From Enoplolaimus lenunculus (taxonomy: Eukaryota > Nematoda > Enoplea > Enoplida > Thoracostomopsidae), in NCBI GenBank assembly GCA_030248215.1, contig JASANG010000273.1, positions 251,001-315,000 of the forward strand: a stretch of DNA of 64,000 bases, read 5' to 3'. Below the pieces are notes generated by a model that worked only from the letters and a program-made list of their open reading frames with translations, was not told the origin of the DNA and did not search any database. Both the position numbers and the translations under genes were made by a program. The first letter of the stretch is position 1. Each line of letters opens with the position of its first letter. Positions 49,101-57,824 of the stretch are shown here, one piece after another.

Positions 49101-52100
49101 ACAGTTTAGCATCACTGCAGAGTTTTACAGTTTTATTTGAAAAATTTCGACGTTTTGATTTTTTTGCAAAACGTTGTTTATATTTTGTAATATACATGGT
49201 TTTGCAGTTTGAATTAAAATTTTACTCAGTATGGCTGCAATACACACTGATTCAATTAACACCGGTTGCGTATTGTTACGGCTGAGACGACAGTCATTTT
49301 TCTCGGAAACTTGATTTTGTATCACTTCGCAATTGCGCATGCAGTCAGTGTTAAAGAGCATACTCAACGCCAGGTCAATCAAGTTAGTCATAAAAATTTA
49401 TGTCAGCCCTAAATCGGTTTAACGGAATAAAGGAATCTTGAAAGATAGCGATTTTTGCCGGAATCGTTTAAAAATCTTTTTTATACCTTTTGGAAACTTG
49501 CTATACGCAGCTTAATTATAGACGTATTTTTCGTTACTTCAGTTTTGACGGTCTTTAATTCAAAAATCTTTTCAGTTAAAAATTTTCGAATTTTTATAGC
49601 AGTTCATTTTTGCAAACAAGCGGCAATGAACATTTTGGCAGCAACGGTATTGAAAAGGTTAACGAAGCGCTACTGTGGGCCTTCAATCGTGTAAATCAAT
49701 CAGTTCTTTATGCGAAGGGTGAGATTCAGTCACATTTCATCAAAGAAGTTGTTAATCGAGCGCACTACGGTTTGAGGTTCTAGAATTTGGGCAAGTGGGT
49801 TTTTTTTTCATTCAAATTCATGGAACAGCATTTGTAAGCAAATTCTTGTGAATTCCATGCATATATTGCCGTTGGCCCAGAGACTTTTTTGCACAACATA
49901 CCGAAGCGAACTGATTAAACACTTCATTCAAGTGTAACTGACTGATTGAGCATGACTTGTATAACCGGCTACCCATTATGACCACTACCTTTCATGAAAT
50001 AATGATTTTATTGCAACAACAGGGGCAAGTTATTTCTGCGATTAAACACTGCAAAAATTGAAATCATTGGTTTTCTGAAACCAACCACATAACTTAAAAT
50101 TGGGACACTTAACTTGTTTAATTTTTGGTCAATTTGAACACAGCCAAATATTTTAAATTAGCAAAACTTTAAACGAACCTTCAATGTTTGCAATGTTTTT
50201 GTTTTTTTATTTTTACGAAAAGTATTATAAAATTTGATGTTTTCGATAAAAGTTATTTTGGGCGTACACCCTATCGAACAAAGTCAGAGTTTTTCATGAC
50301 CTATTCTCCAGAACATAAAACATTACACAGTGCCTCATGAACAGATTGTTTGCTATGATAATCAGTTTTTCATTAGTTATCTCCAATCCCAAAAATTGCA
50401 TCAAACGATACCAATGATTTGACGAAAAAGGTTAAAATAAACTGTACTGGTGGGTGAAAAATTGAAAACTTGTCTATCACTCTACAACAAGTCCTGGGTG
50501 TTCCACAAAATAGCTTTGATGCGGCAGTTCAAGGAGAAAGAACTGAAGATTTGTGGTATTATAACAATTTTTGGGAACAACGTTTAAAAATCGTTGATTT
50601 CAATTCTTAATAGTAATATTTCTGAACCAATACTTTGTGTGAACCTAAAGTTATCAAATGTTTGATTGCAAACTTTGTTATTCAAACAAATTACGTCTAG
50701 AACTTCTGGACCCGTCTGGGAGATCAGTACAGTACGGTAACGGCAATATTTCACTAGAAGTTAAATTTGTGAAAAAAATTTTTGAGTCGGAGGGCGCCTT
50801 TTTGCATAACATGTTGAAGTAAACACAACAGAAAGAAATTGTGTTGTGGTGAGTACTCGCCATAAAAAGTTGAAAAATGGCATGGAACATCAGTAACCTA
50901 GCGATGTACAATAGAAATAATGTGACACAGTTGTTACTTGGTTAACTAAAATGCAGAATAACATTTGAAGTATTAAATTGATCAAATAAATGACATTAAA
51001 ATTTAACTTTATAATTCAATTCTACACATTTTTAATTGACCATGCGACAACTGTATAACGTAACTTCTACGATAGTTAGCTAGGTTATTTGTGGAGTATG
51101 TCGTTTTGTGAAAAATGTCTAAAATAACGGTGCACGTGGGATGAGGATGGGCACATATCTGCATGAATGCATAAGTAAACATGAAAAAGTTATTCGGAAT
51201 GAATTGTGTTATAGTGAACAGTCACCGTCGAAAATTGAAGTGACATGGTCCATCGATCACCTAGCGATTTATATTAGAAGTAATGTTGCACAATTGGTGC
51301 ATGGTTAATTATAAATCTGTAGAATAGCAATGGAAAGGTTAAATTGACCGATTCTAATGATATATATTCTACACATTTTTAATTCACAGTGGTACAATCG
51401 TGTAACATTACTCTAAAGATAGTTAGCTAGGCTATTGGGGACCATTTCACTTTGAAAAATGTTTAAAATAAAGGTGCATATGGGATGGGGGTGGGCATCT
51501 TTCTTCATAAGATGCAGATCAAATATTTTGACATATGCATATGTTAATACAAAAATGTTTATGAATATGTTGAAGGGGGAGAGAGAGCACCAACCGTTTT
51601 GCACTATTAGTTTACCTAGCCTAAGTAATTGAACCGTGAGCAATGCATAACAAGCTAGAACGGTATGCAAGGCGTAGAATAGTATAAGTTGGTGCAACCC
51701 TACCTCATCCCTCATTAACTCAAACCGCTGTCGAATGGTAACAGTGGAAGGCAATGGCAAACGGAAGTTGATAATATCTTACACACAAAGAATACATTTT
51801 AGTAAGTTGTGGGTGGTGATAAATTATATAAATTAGTATTATGCTGTTAGAACTATTAGTCGCCAAAAAAACCTTCCCTAGGGATAGTTAGTTGCGACTA
51901 TCTCTATGGGGTTTATAACTAATTTGGTTTCTCTAAATAATTTTTCGTGTTTTTACAGATGAAAGCGATGTTGCGAAATCCTCAAAATCGACAGTTGTGG
52001 TACATGGCAGCGCCTTAGGACCGGATTGGGCTACGGAAATGGCAATTTCAACGTTGAAAGAGCAACCGAAAATCGTACGCAATGTTTGCGCTAATTTAAA

Positions 52101-55100
52101 TTATATATTAGTTGGGAATTTTTTAAATCAGTCAGTTGATATGACTAGGCTGGGCAGTGTTTAATTTTACACGAGCTATAAGATACGCATGTAGTCATTG
52201 AACAATCGCCGATTAATAGCAACGATTTGAGCCCGAATTTACTACTCGGTTAGTTATTTTTACTTCACAATCGCTGGAAAGGAACGGAAATTTTGAGTGC
52301 GTCAGCACATACATTCTATGAAGTTTATCTAAAATCGTTAATATGTATTTTTTAAATAAAATTTGTGTTTTTATTTCGTTTTAGACATCAAGCGTTATTA
52401 TTGAGTATGAGTGTGAAGTAGAGTCTGTGACTTCATGTGATACGACTGGAGTAGCGAGTGGTTCTGTATGTTGGATAACATTGAAAATATTTTTAAATCA
52501 CTTGAAATCAGTAATTTTTGTTTAGTTTTAAATGCTATCGTTTAGTTTTAGATTCTGTAATTTCGTATAATAATGTTAAAAATAATGTAACAAGCGTAAT
52601 TGTGTTTGACGTAATTCTTAAGGATCGTAGCAATATTGTGGATTAGTTCTGTGATTTTTGTACATTTAACAGTTGATTTTATGCGAAATTATGGTATAAG
52701 AAGTAAAATGCGACGTTGTAATTTTTTGCAGGGCGACTCATTGTATAGTTATAATTGGCCAATTACTGTAACTCTGACAAATGGAAAAGTGTTCGGGTGC
52801 GATTTTGTTGTTAGTGCGACTGGTGTGGTTCCAAACGTAGATTTGTGGTTGCATGCTGGTAGACCTGAGAACGATGATAAGCAGGTTTGTTCGGTTTGGG
52901 ATACTCTTTGATTGCAACGAAGACTTGGGGTTGCGGTATACTTCTTTTCCAGCATATTGCCAAATATCAAAAGAATTAGACGGTTGGAAAATCGTGACGT
53001 TGCACTGGACAACCCTCACGGTTCCGAGCAGCCCTGCATATCAGAAGATAAAACCAAATATTACAGCGCAACTTTTATAAAGGAAAATATCAGAGATATT
53101 GTTATGAATCAAGTGAAATGCGCTATTTTAAACACTGTTCACGTTTTAAATAGCATATTTCAGCACCCCTTTGCGTATGTATACGATACTGTAAAATGAA
53201 TAGCAATAATGTAGAAAAACGCTACTATGCATTTGTTTTATTGTGATTCCTCATGCGCATTATACTTTTTTGCAGGTTCATTGATATATATGCGCCAGGA
53301 TTTTCAACATTGTGCAGTACGTAGCAAGTTTTAGACCGGTTTTCAAAGTGGAGAATGAATGGAAAATTATTCTAAATTAGGGAACTTAAACATTAGATAG
53401 CTTCAGCGATGCCATATATTATATAGCCAACTGATGATAGATGTCACATTGAGAAAACGGTTGATGATTTTAGCAGCGTACGCTGGCGCCAGACGGAGGC
53501 ATTCCAGTTAACGAACGCTTCATGACGGCTATTGATGGTGTTTTTGCCGCAGGCGATGCATGTACTGCAACCTGGAAATGTGCCCCGCACTGGTTGCAGG
53601 TATATATATGTGATATTCTCATAATGTATTAGTGTTTTTGATCCTCTTGCTTAGCAAAATACAATTAGATTTCAAAAATATTACAGCTAGAGAGACCGAA
53701 ACGTACTATATTTCTGGGTCATCACCACAATTCCTGTTGCATACTTCTCAACCGGATAACAAAAATACTAATAAGAGATTGGGTTTGAAGAAATTATGAG
53801 GTTTGATGGAATTTGAAAACAGTTTACTGTTTGTAAGGTTGCCTTGTACTTTAGCCTCGACCTAGATAAATGATATAATAATCTAACTGACACTGACGGT
53901 TTACAGGATTTTTTTCGAGTGAGGCGGAGATCAAATATGGTTATCAAGAGAGCATACCTCAATTTTTCCTGCATGCCACTGCTCCTGGTGTCGCCACGGT
54001 CAACGTAGTTGATAATCGTGAATTTTGTTCGTGTTTTGAGATGGAAGATTATCCTTAGTACCATTAGTTCTGAGAAGGCCTGAATAATAATCAGAAAACC
54101 GCGAAAAAATAGCATACCTGGAATTGTCTAAAAAGCCACACTGCCTTTATTTTAGATGCGACTGTGGACTCAAGCAAAACAAATGGGAACATTTGTCGCG
54201 CGGTGCATTCACTGTCATTTATCCTCAACGCCTATGCCTTCACTTGATATTTGTTTCGAAATATTTACGCACGTGACGACGTTTTTTGGATTTAAGGTTG
54301 GTTGGTTATGTTAATGTTTTTAATTTCACGTATTTTGCTGTGTAGCGCGTTAACGAATTTGAAAGCCGGAGTTCGTGTTACGGCTAGAATTTCTGCAAAA
54401 ATGCAATTCCGTTCCTGTTCCTGTACCTGCATTTAAAGATGTCGGGATCAGAATTTTTACAGTTTTGTGGCAAATTGTTCTTAATCTTTTAAACATTGGA
54501 AATTTTTTCTTCGAAAAATTGTCATTTAAACATGAGTATTTTTCCAATTACTTTAATTTTGGTAATAAACTGTTTGTGATGTGTTTTGCACAACTTATAA
54601 TAAAATAGCCTGATAATTCGTTTAAACCATTTTTTGGCAAGTTTTCTAAAATGTCCAACAGTAATTCGGTGATGAAAATTATTTCAAATCCCGGTTCCTG
54701 TTCCGGTTCCGGTAAAGTTTAGTTTCTGTTGAAAACCTGCAAATTGCGATGGTGACTGCCATTGTATCGCATAGAAGGTATATCGGATGGGTTACTTGGT
54801 GGTTGTTGCCACATAGAATAGCACTTTTCATAATGCACATTCGCTTCGTATGAATAAATTATACAGTTTTGTATCCAACTTGGTAGAGTACACAGGTTTT
54901 TGTCAGTGCTCGTGGTATTTGGTGGGCCCATTTATAGATAAGGGCGTGCCGTTTTCCGTGGGACTGCAATAGAGTAAGCTTTAGCTGTAGGCTAGTTTTT
55001 GCTTACATTAGATTGTACTAGACCCCTTTCTTTATATTGGAAGCGTGGTAAAATATAGATCGGATAAAATTTGGATTTACAATAATTGACTCACAGTGCA

Positions 55101-55771
55101 TTTTCTATTTTTAGGTTATTCTACTAGGAAAATTCAACGCACAAAGTCTGGAAAAAGATAAATGCGAGATACTGTTACGAATGGACGCAGGTACATAGGT
55201 TAATGTGCTTGGATTTTTCTTATAAAACGTTTAAGGCAGTGTGGTGTTGGTTTTCTGTGAAAGGTTTTTGTAATGTACATAGGAAATACTGTGGCAGCAG
55301 CGATGATGTGATTCGTTGCTTCGTGTCGATCCATGTTTTATAAGGGCTGACTTATCGTCTGAAACGCAAATTTCGGGACCAAATATCATTTTTTTAAATA
55401 CTGTAATATTTTGTTGGTAGTTTCTCTCATTTCATATTTGGAATTTAACATTATCATATGGTCCACCGCCTTGCATTACGACAAGCTAAGCAGCAGTGAG
55501 CTTACTGTTTTTGAATACTAATTTGAACATTTTCTAGACGAATAATGCGGTGAAAACCTGGTCGCATTCACAAAAGAATATTATTCTGTTTTTAGGTGAA
55601 GAATTCGTCAAAGTAATTTTGTATGATGGGCGTGTAGTAGGCGCTATTTTGATCGGCGAGACTGATTTAGAAGAAACCTTTGAAAATTTAATTTTAAATC
55701 AAACCTGTGTTTCACACTTAAAAGATGATCTGCTGAACCCATCGGTAGATATTGAAGATTACTTTGATTAA
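37166..55771 (+). CDS. PYROXD1: PYROXD1, pyridine nucleotide-disulphide oxidoreductase domain protein 1 (complete, 14 exons, 508 aa)
   Basis: FAD- and NAD(P)-binding oxidoreductase, nuclear/cytoplasmic in vertebrates, reported to protect the RTCB tRNA-ligase complex from oxidation. Exons: 37166-37228, 37435-37515, 38911-39030, 44458-44529, 45001-45054, 45978-46051, 46222-46418, 51959-52074, 52385-52465, 52732-52884, 53477-53599, 54156-54296, 55115-55190, 55596-55771. All are GT..AG with matching phases; the sum of 1527 nt agrees with the human length (500 aa). Motifs: FAD dinucleotide fold [15 protein letters not shown] (GxGxxG at 10-15); NAD(P) fold [13 protein letters not shown] (146-151); DAGAAEF and [12 protein letters not shown] (314-317); second FAD motif FAAGDA (360-365); C-terminal [16 protein letters not shown] (469-484) and the terminal DIEDYFD, nearly identical to human. 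No CxxxxC redox pair follows the first fold, as in human PYROXD1. A GT31 gene lies wholly in intron 3, and a 4.3-kb palindromic element and a LINE fragment in intron 7. The initiator ATG directly follows a TTTTCAG acceptor-like site. Confidence 0.95.
37570..37645. repeat. Fragment related to the element at 60361-61556
   Basis: GATTGAGCGACACC, GTTTTATGTTTTGTGCTC and GGGGTCGAAAGGTGAATGTC match the left end of the 60361 element; the rest is missing. Confidence 0.5.
37667..38127. mobile_element. MITE family with TATAAC-type inverted ends, copy 2, with an internal 86-bp tandem duplication (PYROXD1 intron 2)
   Basis: Ends CGTTATAACTGGGGCAGC / GCTGCCTCAGTTATAACG. The internal segment GTTTGAAAATGTCTGCAAGG.. 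occurs at 37835 and again at 37921, essentially identical, whereas copy 1 has it once. Confidence 0.78.
39480..39720. repeat. Partial copy of the CCGGAA hAT-like MITE family
   Basis: The interior closely parallels that of the element at 48510-48912: a CATTTTAATTTTCTTTTTTGC-like tract, then GATAGGTATTCACT-like and TAGATTTTC.AT blocks in the same order. The ends are decayed and only scattered CCGGAA remains. It lies in PYROXD1 intron 3 upstream of the nested gene. Confidence 0.5.
40289..42881 (+). CDS. Beta-1,3-galactosyltransferase-like glycosyltransferase (GT31), nested in PYROXD1 intron 3 (4 exons, 456 aa)
   Basis: Family-31 enzymes transfer a sugar (usually Gal or GlcNAc) from a UDP-sugar in beta-1,3 linkage in the Golgi. 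Exons: 40289-40835, 41354-41732, 42204-42396, 42630-42881; phases 1, 2, 0, open to TGA. An N-terminal signal-anchor lies at about residues 24-48, then a stem. The catalytic domain shows the GT31 order: TLVVIFVTS and [10 protein letters not shown] (RNTW 163-166), [14 protein letters not shown] with an N-glycosylation site, [12 protein letters not shown] containing the DxD metal/nucleotide site (D265-I-D267), KWYVP.., [11 protein letters not shown], and LEDVFF (E355-D356-V357). Exon 2 and 3 acceptors were chosen because they restore the family spacing; an upstream exon 2 acceptor would add 11 residues in frame. Unusual: a second hydrophobic segment at the C-terminus (419-441) followed by RKRRR (442-446). 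The exact acceptor sugar cannot be told. The gene lies on the same strand as its host gene. Confidence 0.85.
43005..43392. mobile_element. CCGGAA-family MITE copy, diverged, downstream of the nested GT31 gene
   Basis: GGAACAGG and GGAACCGGAATT motifs near the left end and GGAACTGGAATTCCGG near the right end, finishing in GGTTGAACCCTGC, resemble the terminal parts of the element at 48510. The left terminus is decayed and no clear target duplication is visible. It lies in PYROXD1 intron 3, after the stop codon of the GT31 gene. Confidence 0.5.
46737..47510 (+). mobile_element. Decayed LINE reverse-transcriptase fragment in PYROXD1 intron 7
   Basis: The + strand encodes [15 protein letters not shown] at about 46853-46897, matching the reverse transcriptase motif FLDLEKAFDxV of non-LTR retrotransposons. 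Downstream coding-like pieces continue in shifted frames as far as about 47500, interrupted by several stops and frameshifts. No endonuclease or complete RT can be read. The clade (RTE, CR1 or other) cannot be decided from this fragment. It is 5'-truncated, in the same orientation as the host gene, and ends just before the long palindromic element at 47625. Confidence 0.5.
47625..51885. mobile_element. 4.3-kb palindromic (long terminal inverted repeat) element in PYROXD1 intron 7
   Basis: The left arm, about 47625-49085, is the reverse complement of the right arm, about 50570-51885, with scattered differences. For example the left CTTGGCGACTAATAG is matched by CTATTAGTCGCCAA at 51853, and GGTGAGTACTCACCA near 48315 is matched near 50850. 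Arms of roughly 1.3-1.4 kb (the left is longer through a MITE and a smaller insertion) flank a spacer of about 1.5 kb. No convincing ORF or transposase is seen in arms or spacer, so it is a non-autonomous foldback-like element. The outer ends begin near CCCTATGG and CCCTAGGG; a target-site duplication was not found. Confidence 0.7.
48510..48912. mobile_element. hAT-like MITE, CCGGAA family, 8-bp TSD ATTGCCAT
   Basis: This 403-bp insertion has inverted ends CAGGGTGCAACCGGAATT / AATTCCGGTTGCACCCTG and flanking duplications ATTGCCAT at 48502-48509 and 48913-48920. (CCGGAA) motifs are iterated just inside both ends. It sits in the left arm of the palindromic element; the right arm near 50740 has the corresponding site without insertion. 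Confidence 0.9.
54356..54745. mobile_element. CCGGAA-family MITE copy, diverged, in PYROXD1 intron 12
   Basis: It holds TTCCTGTTCCTGTACC motifs on the left and CCCGGTTCCTGTTCCGG with TTCCGG on the right, in the arrangement seen in other copies. The termini are eroded and no target duplication is seen. Confidence 0.4.
54935..55030. repeat. TTAGGC-type MITE, left half only, in PYROXD1 intron 12
   Basis: GGGCCCATTTATAGATAAGG, then CCGTGGGACTGCAATAGAG and TAAGCTTTAGCTGTAGGC match the left part of the family; no TTAGGC run remains. Confidence 0.45.
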
Positions 55772-56265
55772 GCCATGAGTTCGATTTTTTGAGAAGTCGA
55801 CTGTATTGCCTTGGCTAGCTATTATGCCGCACAGCCTGGACATATTTAGTCTGCTTGTAGAACGGAATGCCCACGTACTCCCTGAAGTTTTGATCGCCCC
55901 GCTAAGACTTCGTTGGCTGCGAGTATGTGAGATGATAGTTTGCACTTTTAGCCAGTGAGCCCAAGGATATTGTGCTTTTTCACAAATGGCGCCAATGTTC
56001 CTTTTAGGGCTGTTCCTTTTTTCTCGCATGGCCTTTATAATTTAGGACTTGAATTTAAACTGTGTAACGCTTTGGCTTAGGATTAACACAAATTTTTACA
56101 CTTAGGTTTAGGTTTAGGAATTACTTCAAAAGTTGCTGTCGTTAAACGAATCTGTGTTAAATTTTCAGTAAAGTTGATGTTTTCGTTTGCGTTTATATTT
56201 TGACCTATTTTGTGACAGTGGACAATATCGAGCGTTTCGGTTATTTTTGCAATTGGTTTATAACA
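55772..56265. other. PYROXD1 downstream region
   Basis: No ORF or repeat of note; a short GTTTAGGTTTAGG patch lies near 56100. It should hold the 3' UTR. No clear AATAAA was seen before the SINE at 56431. Confidence 0.35.
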
Positions 56266-56335
56266 GGGTACCACCGGATACGGTGCCGTACGGATGACGG
56301 ATGGCGCTGCACGACGAGTAAAGCGCCACCCTGTG
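56266..56335. repeat. Short CCGTACGG-family remnant downstream of PYROXD1
   Basis: A 65-70 bp unit with CAGGGTACCACCGG at the left, GGTGCCGTACGGATGACGGA inside and GCGCCACCCTG at the right; the CAGGGT/ACCCTG ends are inverted. Confidence 0.45.
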
Positions 56336-56430
56336 GCGACGTATTTCGAGTGATTAAATTCTGTCAGTAAAGCGTGTTAAATTTTTGAGAGGTTTGTGCC
56401 AAAATACTTGATTATTTCCCTTTCCCCGCT

Positions 56431-56860
56431 GTAAGTATGTGAGACATGCTTGTCCTGGTGCATATGCAATAAATGCATTGCACATTGTGTTGTACAGTCG
56501 ACACATATAGTCGACGAAAAATGCAGTTGGAGAGGCGGGCTTCCTGGCGCAGTGCTAGAGTGCTCGCTTAAGGATCCATAGGCTGAGAGTTCGATCCCCG
56601 CTCTAGCCCACTGTTCCAGCTGCTTAGTAGAAAGGTCTGATATCCCTCAGTTCCAACCTAGACTGACATGGGGGCAACGCCGTGAGCGCAATGGTAAACT
56701 GCCGCGCTATGAACACGGTATGCAGTCGAAAATAGGATGGACGGTCAAGGGACGACCTTGTTAAAAATAAGGGCATGTAAGCATGTGAGACATACTTGTC
56801 CTGGTGCATATGCAATAAATGCATTGCACATTGTGTTGTACAGTCGACACATTGAAGTCC
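56431..56860 (+). repeat. SINE pair: shared 77-bp tail repeated at 56431 and 56776, tRNA-like head at 56540
   Basis: GTGAGACATGCTTGTCCTGG.. to ..GTACAGTCGACACAT occurs at 56431-56507 and 56776-56852 with few changes. Between them is a tRNA-like head (CTGGCGCAGTGCTAGAGTGC as A box, GAGTTCGATCCCC as B box) and a middle part. The best reading is the tail of one SINE followed by a full second SINE. It lies between PYROXD1 and the FHA gene. Confidence 0.6.
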
Positions 56861-57824
56861 CGGTTCCTACCTAGACTGACACCCCCGAAAAAGTTCCCCA
56901 TCATATACTGATTGGATCATAAAGCACAGATGCTTAGGGAAGTGCTTAGGGTTAGCCTAAACAAAACTTATGCATAGTAAAATATACAGTGGTACGGGGT
57001 AACTTGTACGTTCTATCAAATTAACACGTGTGGGGAAAACTAAAGTGACAACTCTAGCAGTGTTGCGTGGTGCAAGCCTCAACACTGGACAATTTTAGTT
57101 TATATGTATATGTGTCAATAGTTTTAGGACATAGATTATTCTAGACGATATATTTTCAAATTGCCGTATACGGCCATATGTATATAGTTATACGGTAGTT
57201 TTATTTATGCAATATCCGTAGTGGCTTAATGTTTTGAAGAATAGTACAGTAATAATAGATAAGTGGTTTAGTGATATCCTGCCATATGACGGTCATTCAG
57301 TTTAATGCCGATAAATTCAGTTGTACATATGTATAGCAACATAAACAATATGTTGTTATTTTATTAAATAAATACAAACATTCAGTGCAAGTATTATCGG
57401 GTATAACCAAGGTGCAATCGTGGTCATTGAACAAACGGTAATTTATATACGAAAACAACTGCGGGTTCTGCAATAAATTTCCAAACTTTTCATAATTATG
57501 AGAAGTAGTTCTGTAAGTTAAACTTCGCAGTCGTATGATAGCACTTACAGCGTCAATTTAACCCGTACTATATAAGTCTATGCATATCAAAATGAACGAG
57601 CTAACGTATTTTATGCGGGTTTTCACTGAAGTCGATTGAACATTACTTCTGGTATCGATATCACGGCAAATTTGAGCTACTTGTAGTGATTCATGTGGTT
57701 TGTTTGGCCTTTAATTGCTTAAAACTGAATATCACCTCAGTTTCAATGTTGTTTTGGATCGAAGCAGATGCTTCGTATTGTATTTAATTTAAACAAGCTG
57801 CCTGCGATGGACGTTTGAACAGAA
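56861..57824. other. Upstream region of the FHA gene
   Basis: AT-rich, without recognised repeat or exon. It probably contains the promoter and 5' UTR of the polyglutamine-FHA gene, but no motif can be assigned. Confidence 0.35.

Noticed and set aside
47625-51885. Virus-like element with long inverted repeats
   Set aside because: No capsid, polymerase or integrase trace in arms or spacer; a non-autonomous foldback-like element explains it.
56540-56612. Functional tRNA gene
   Set aside because: A and B boxes are present but the anticodon and T stems do not pair; the repeated tail marks a SINE.
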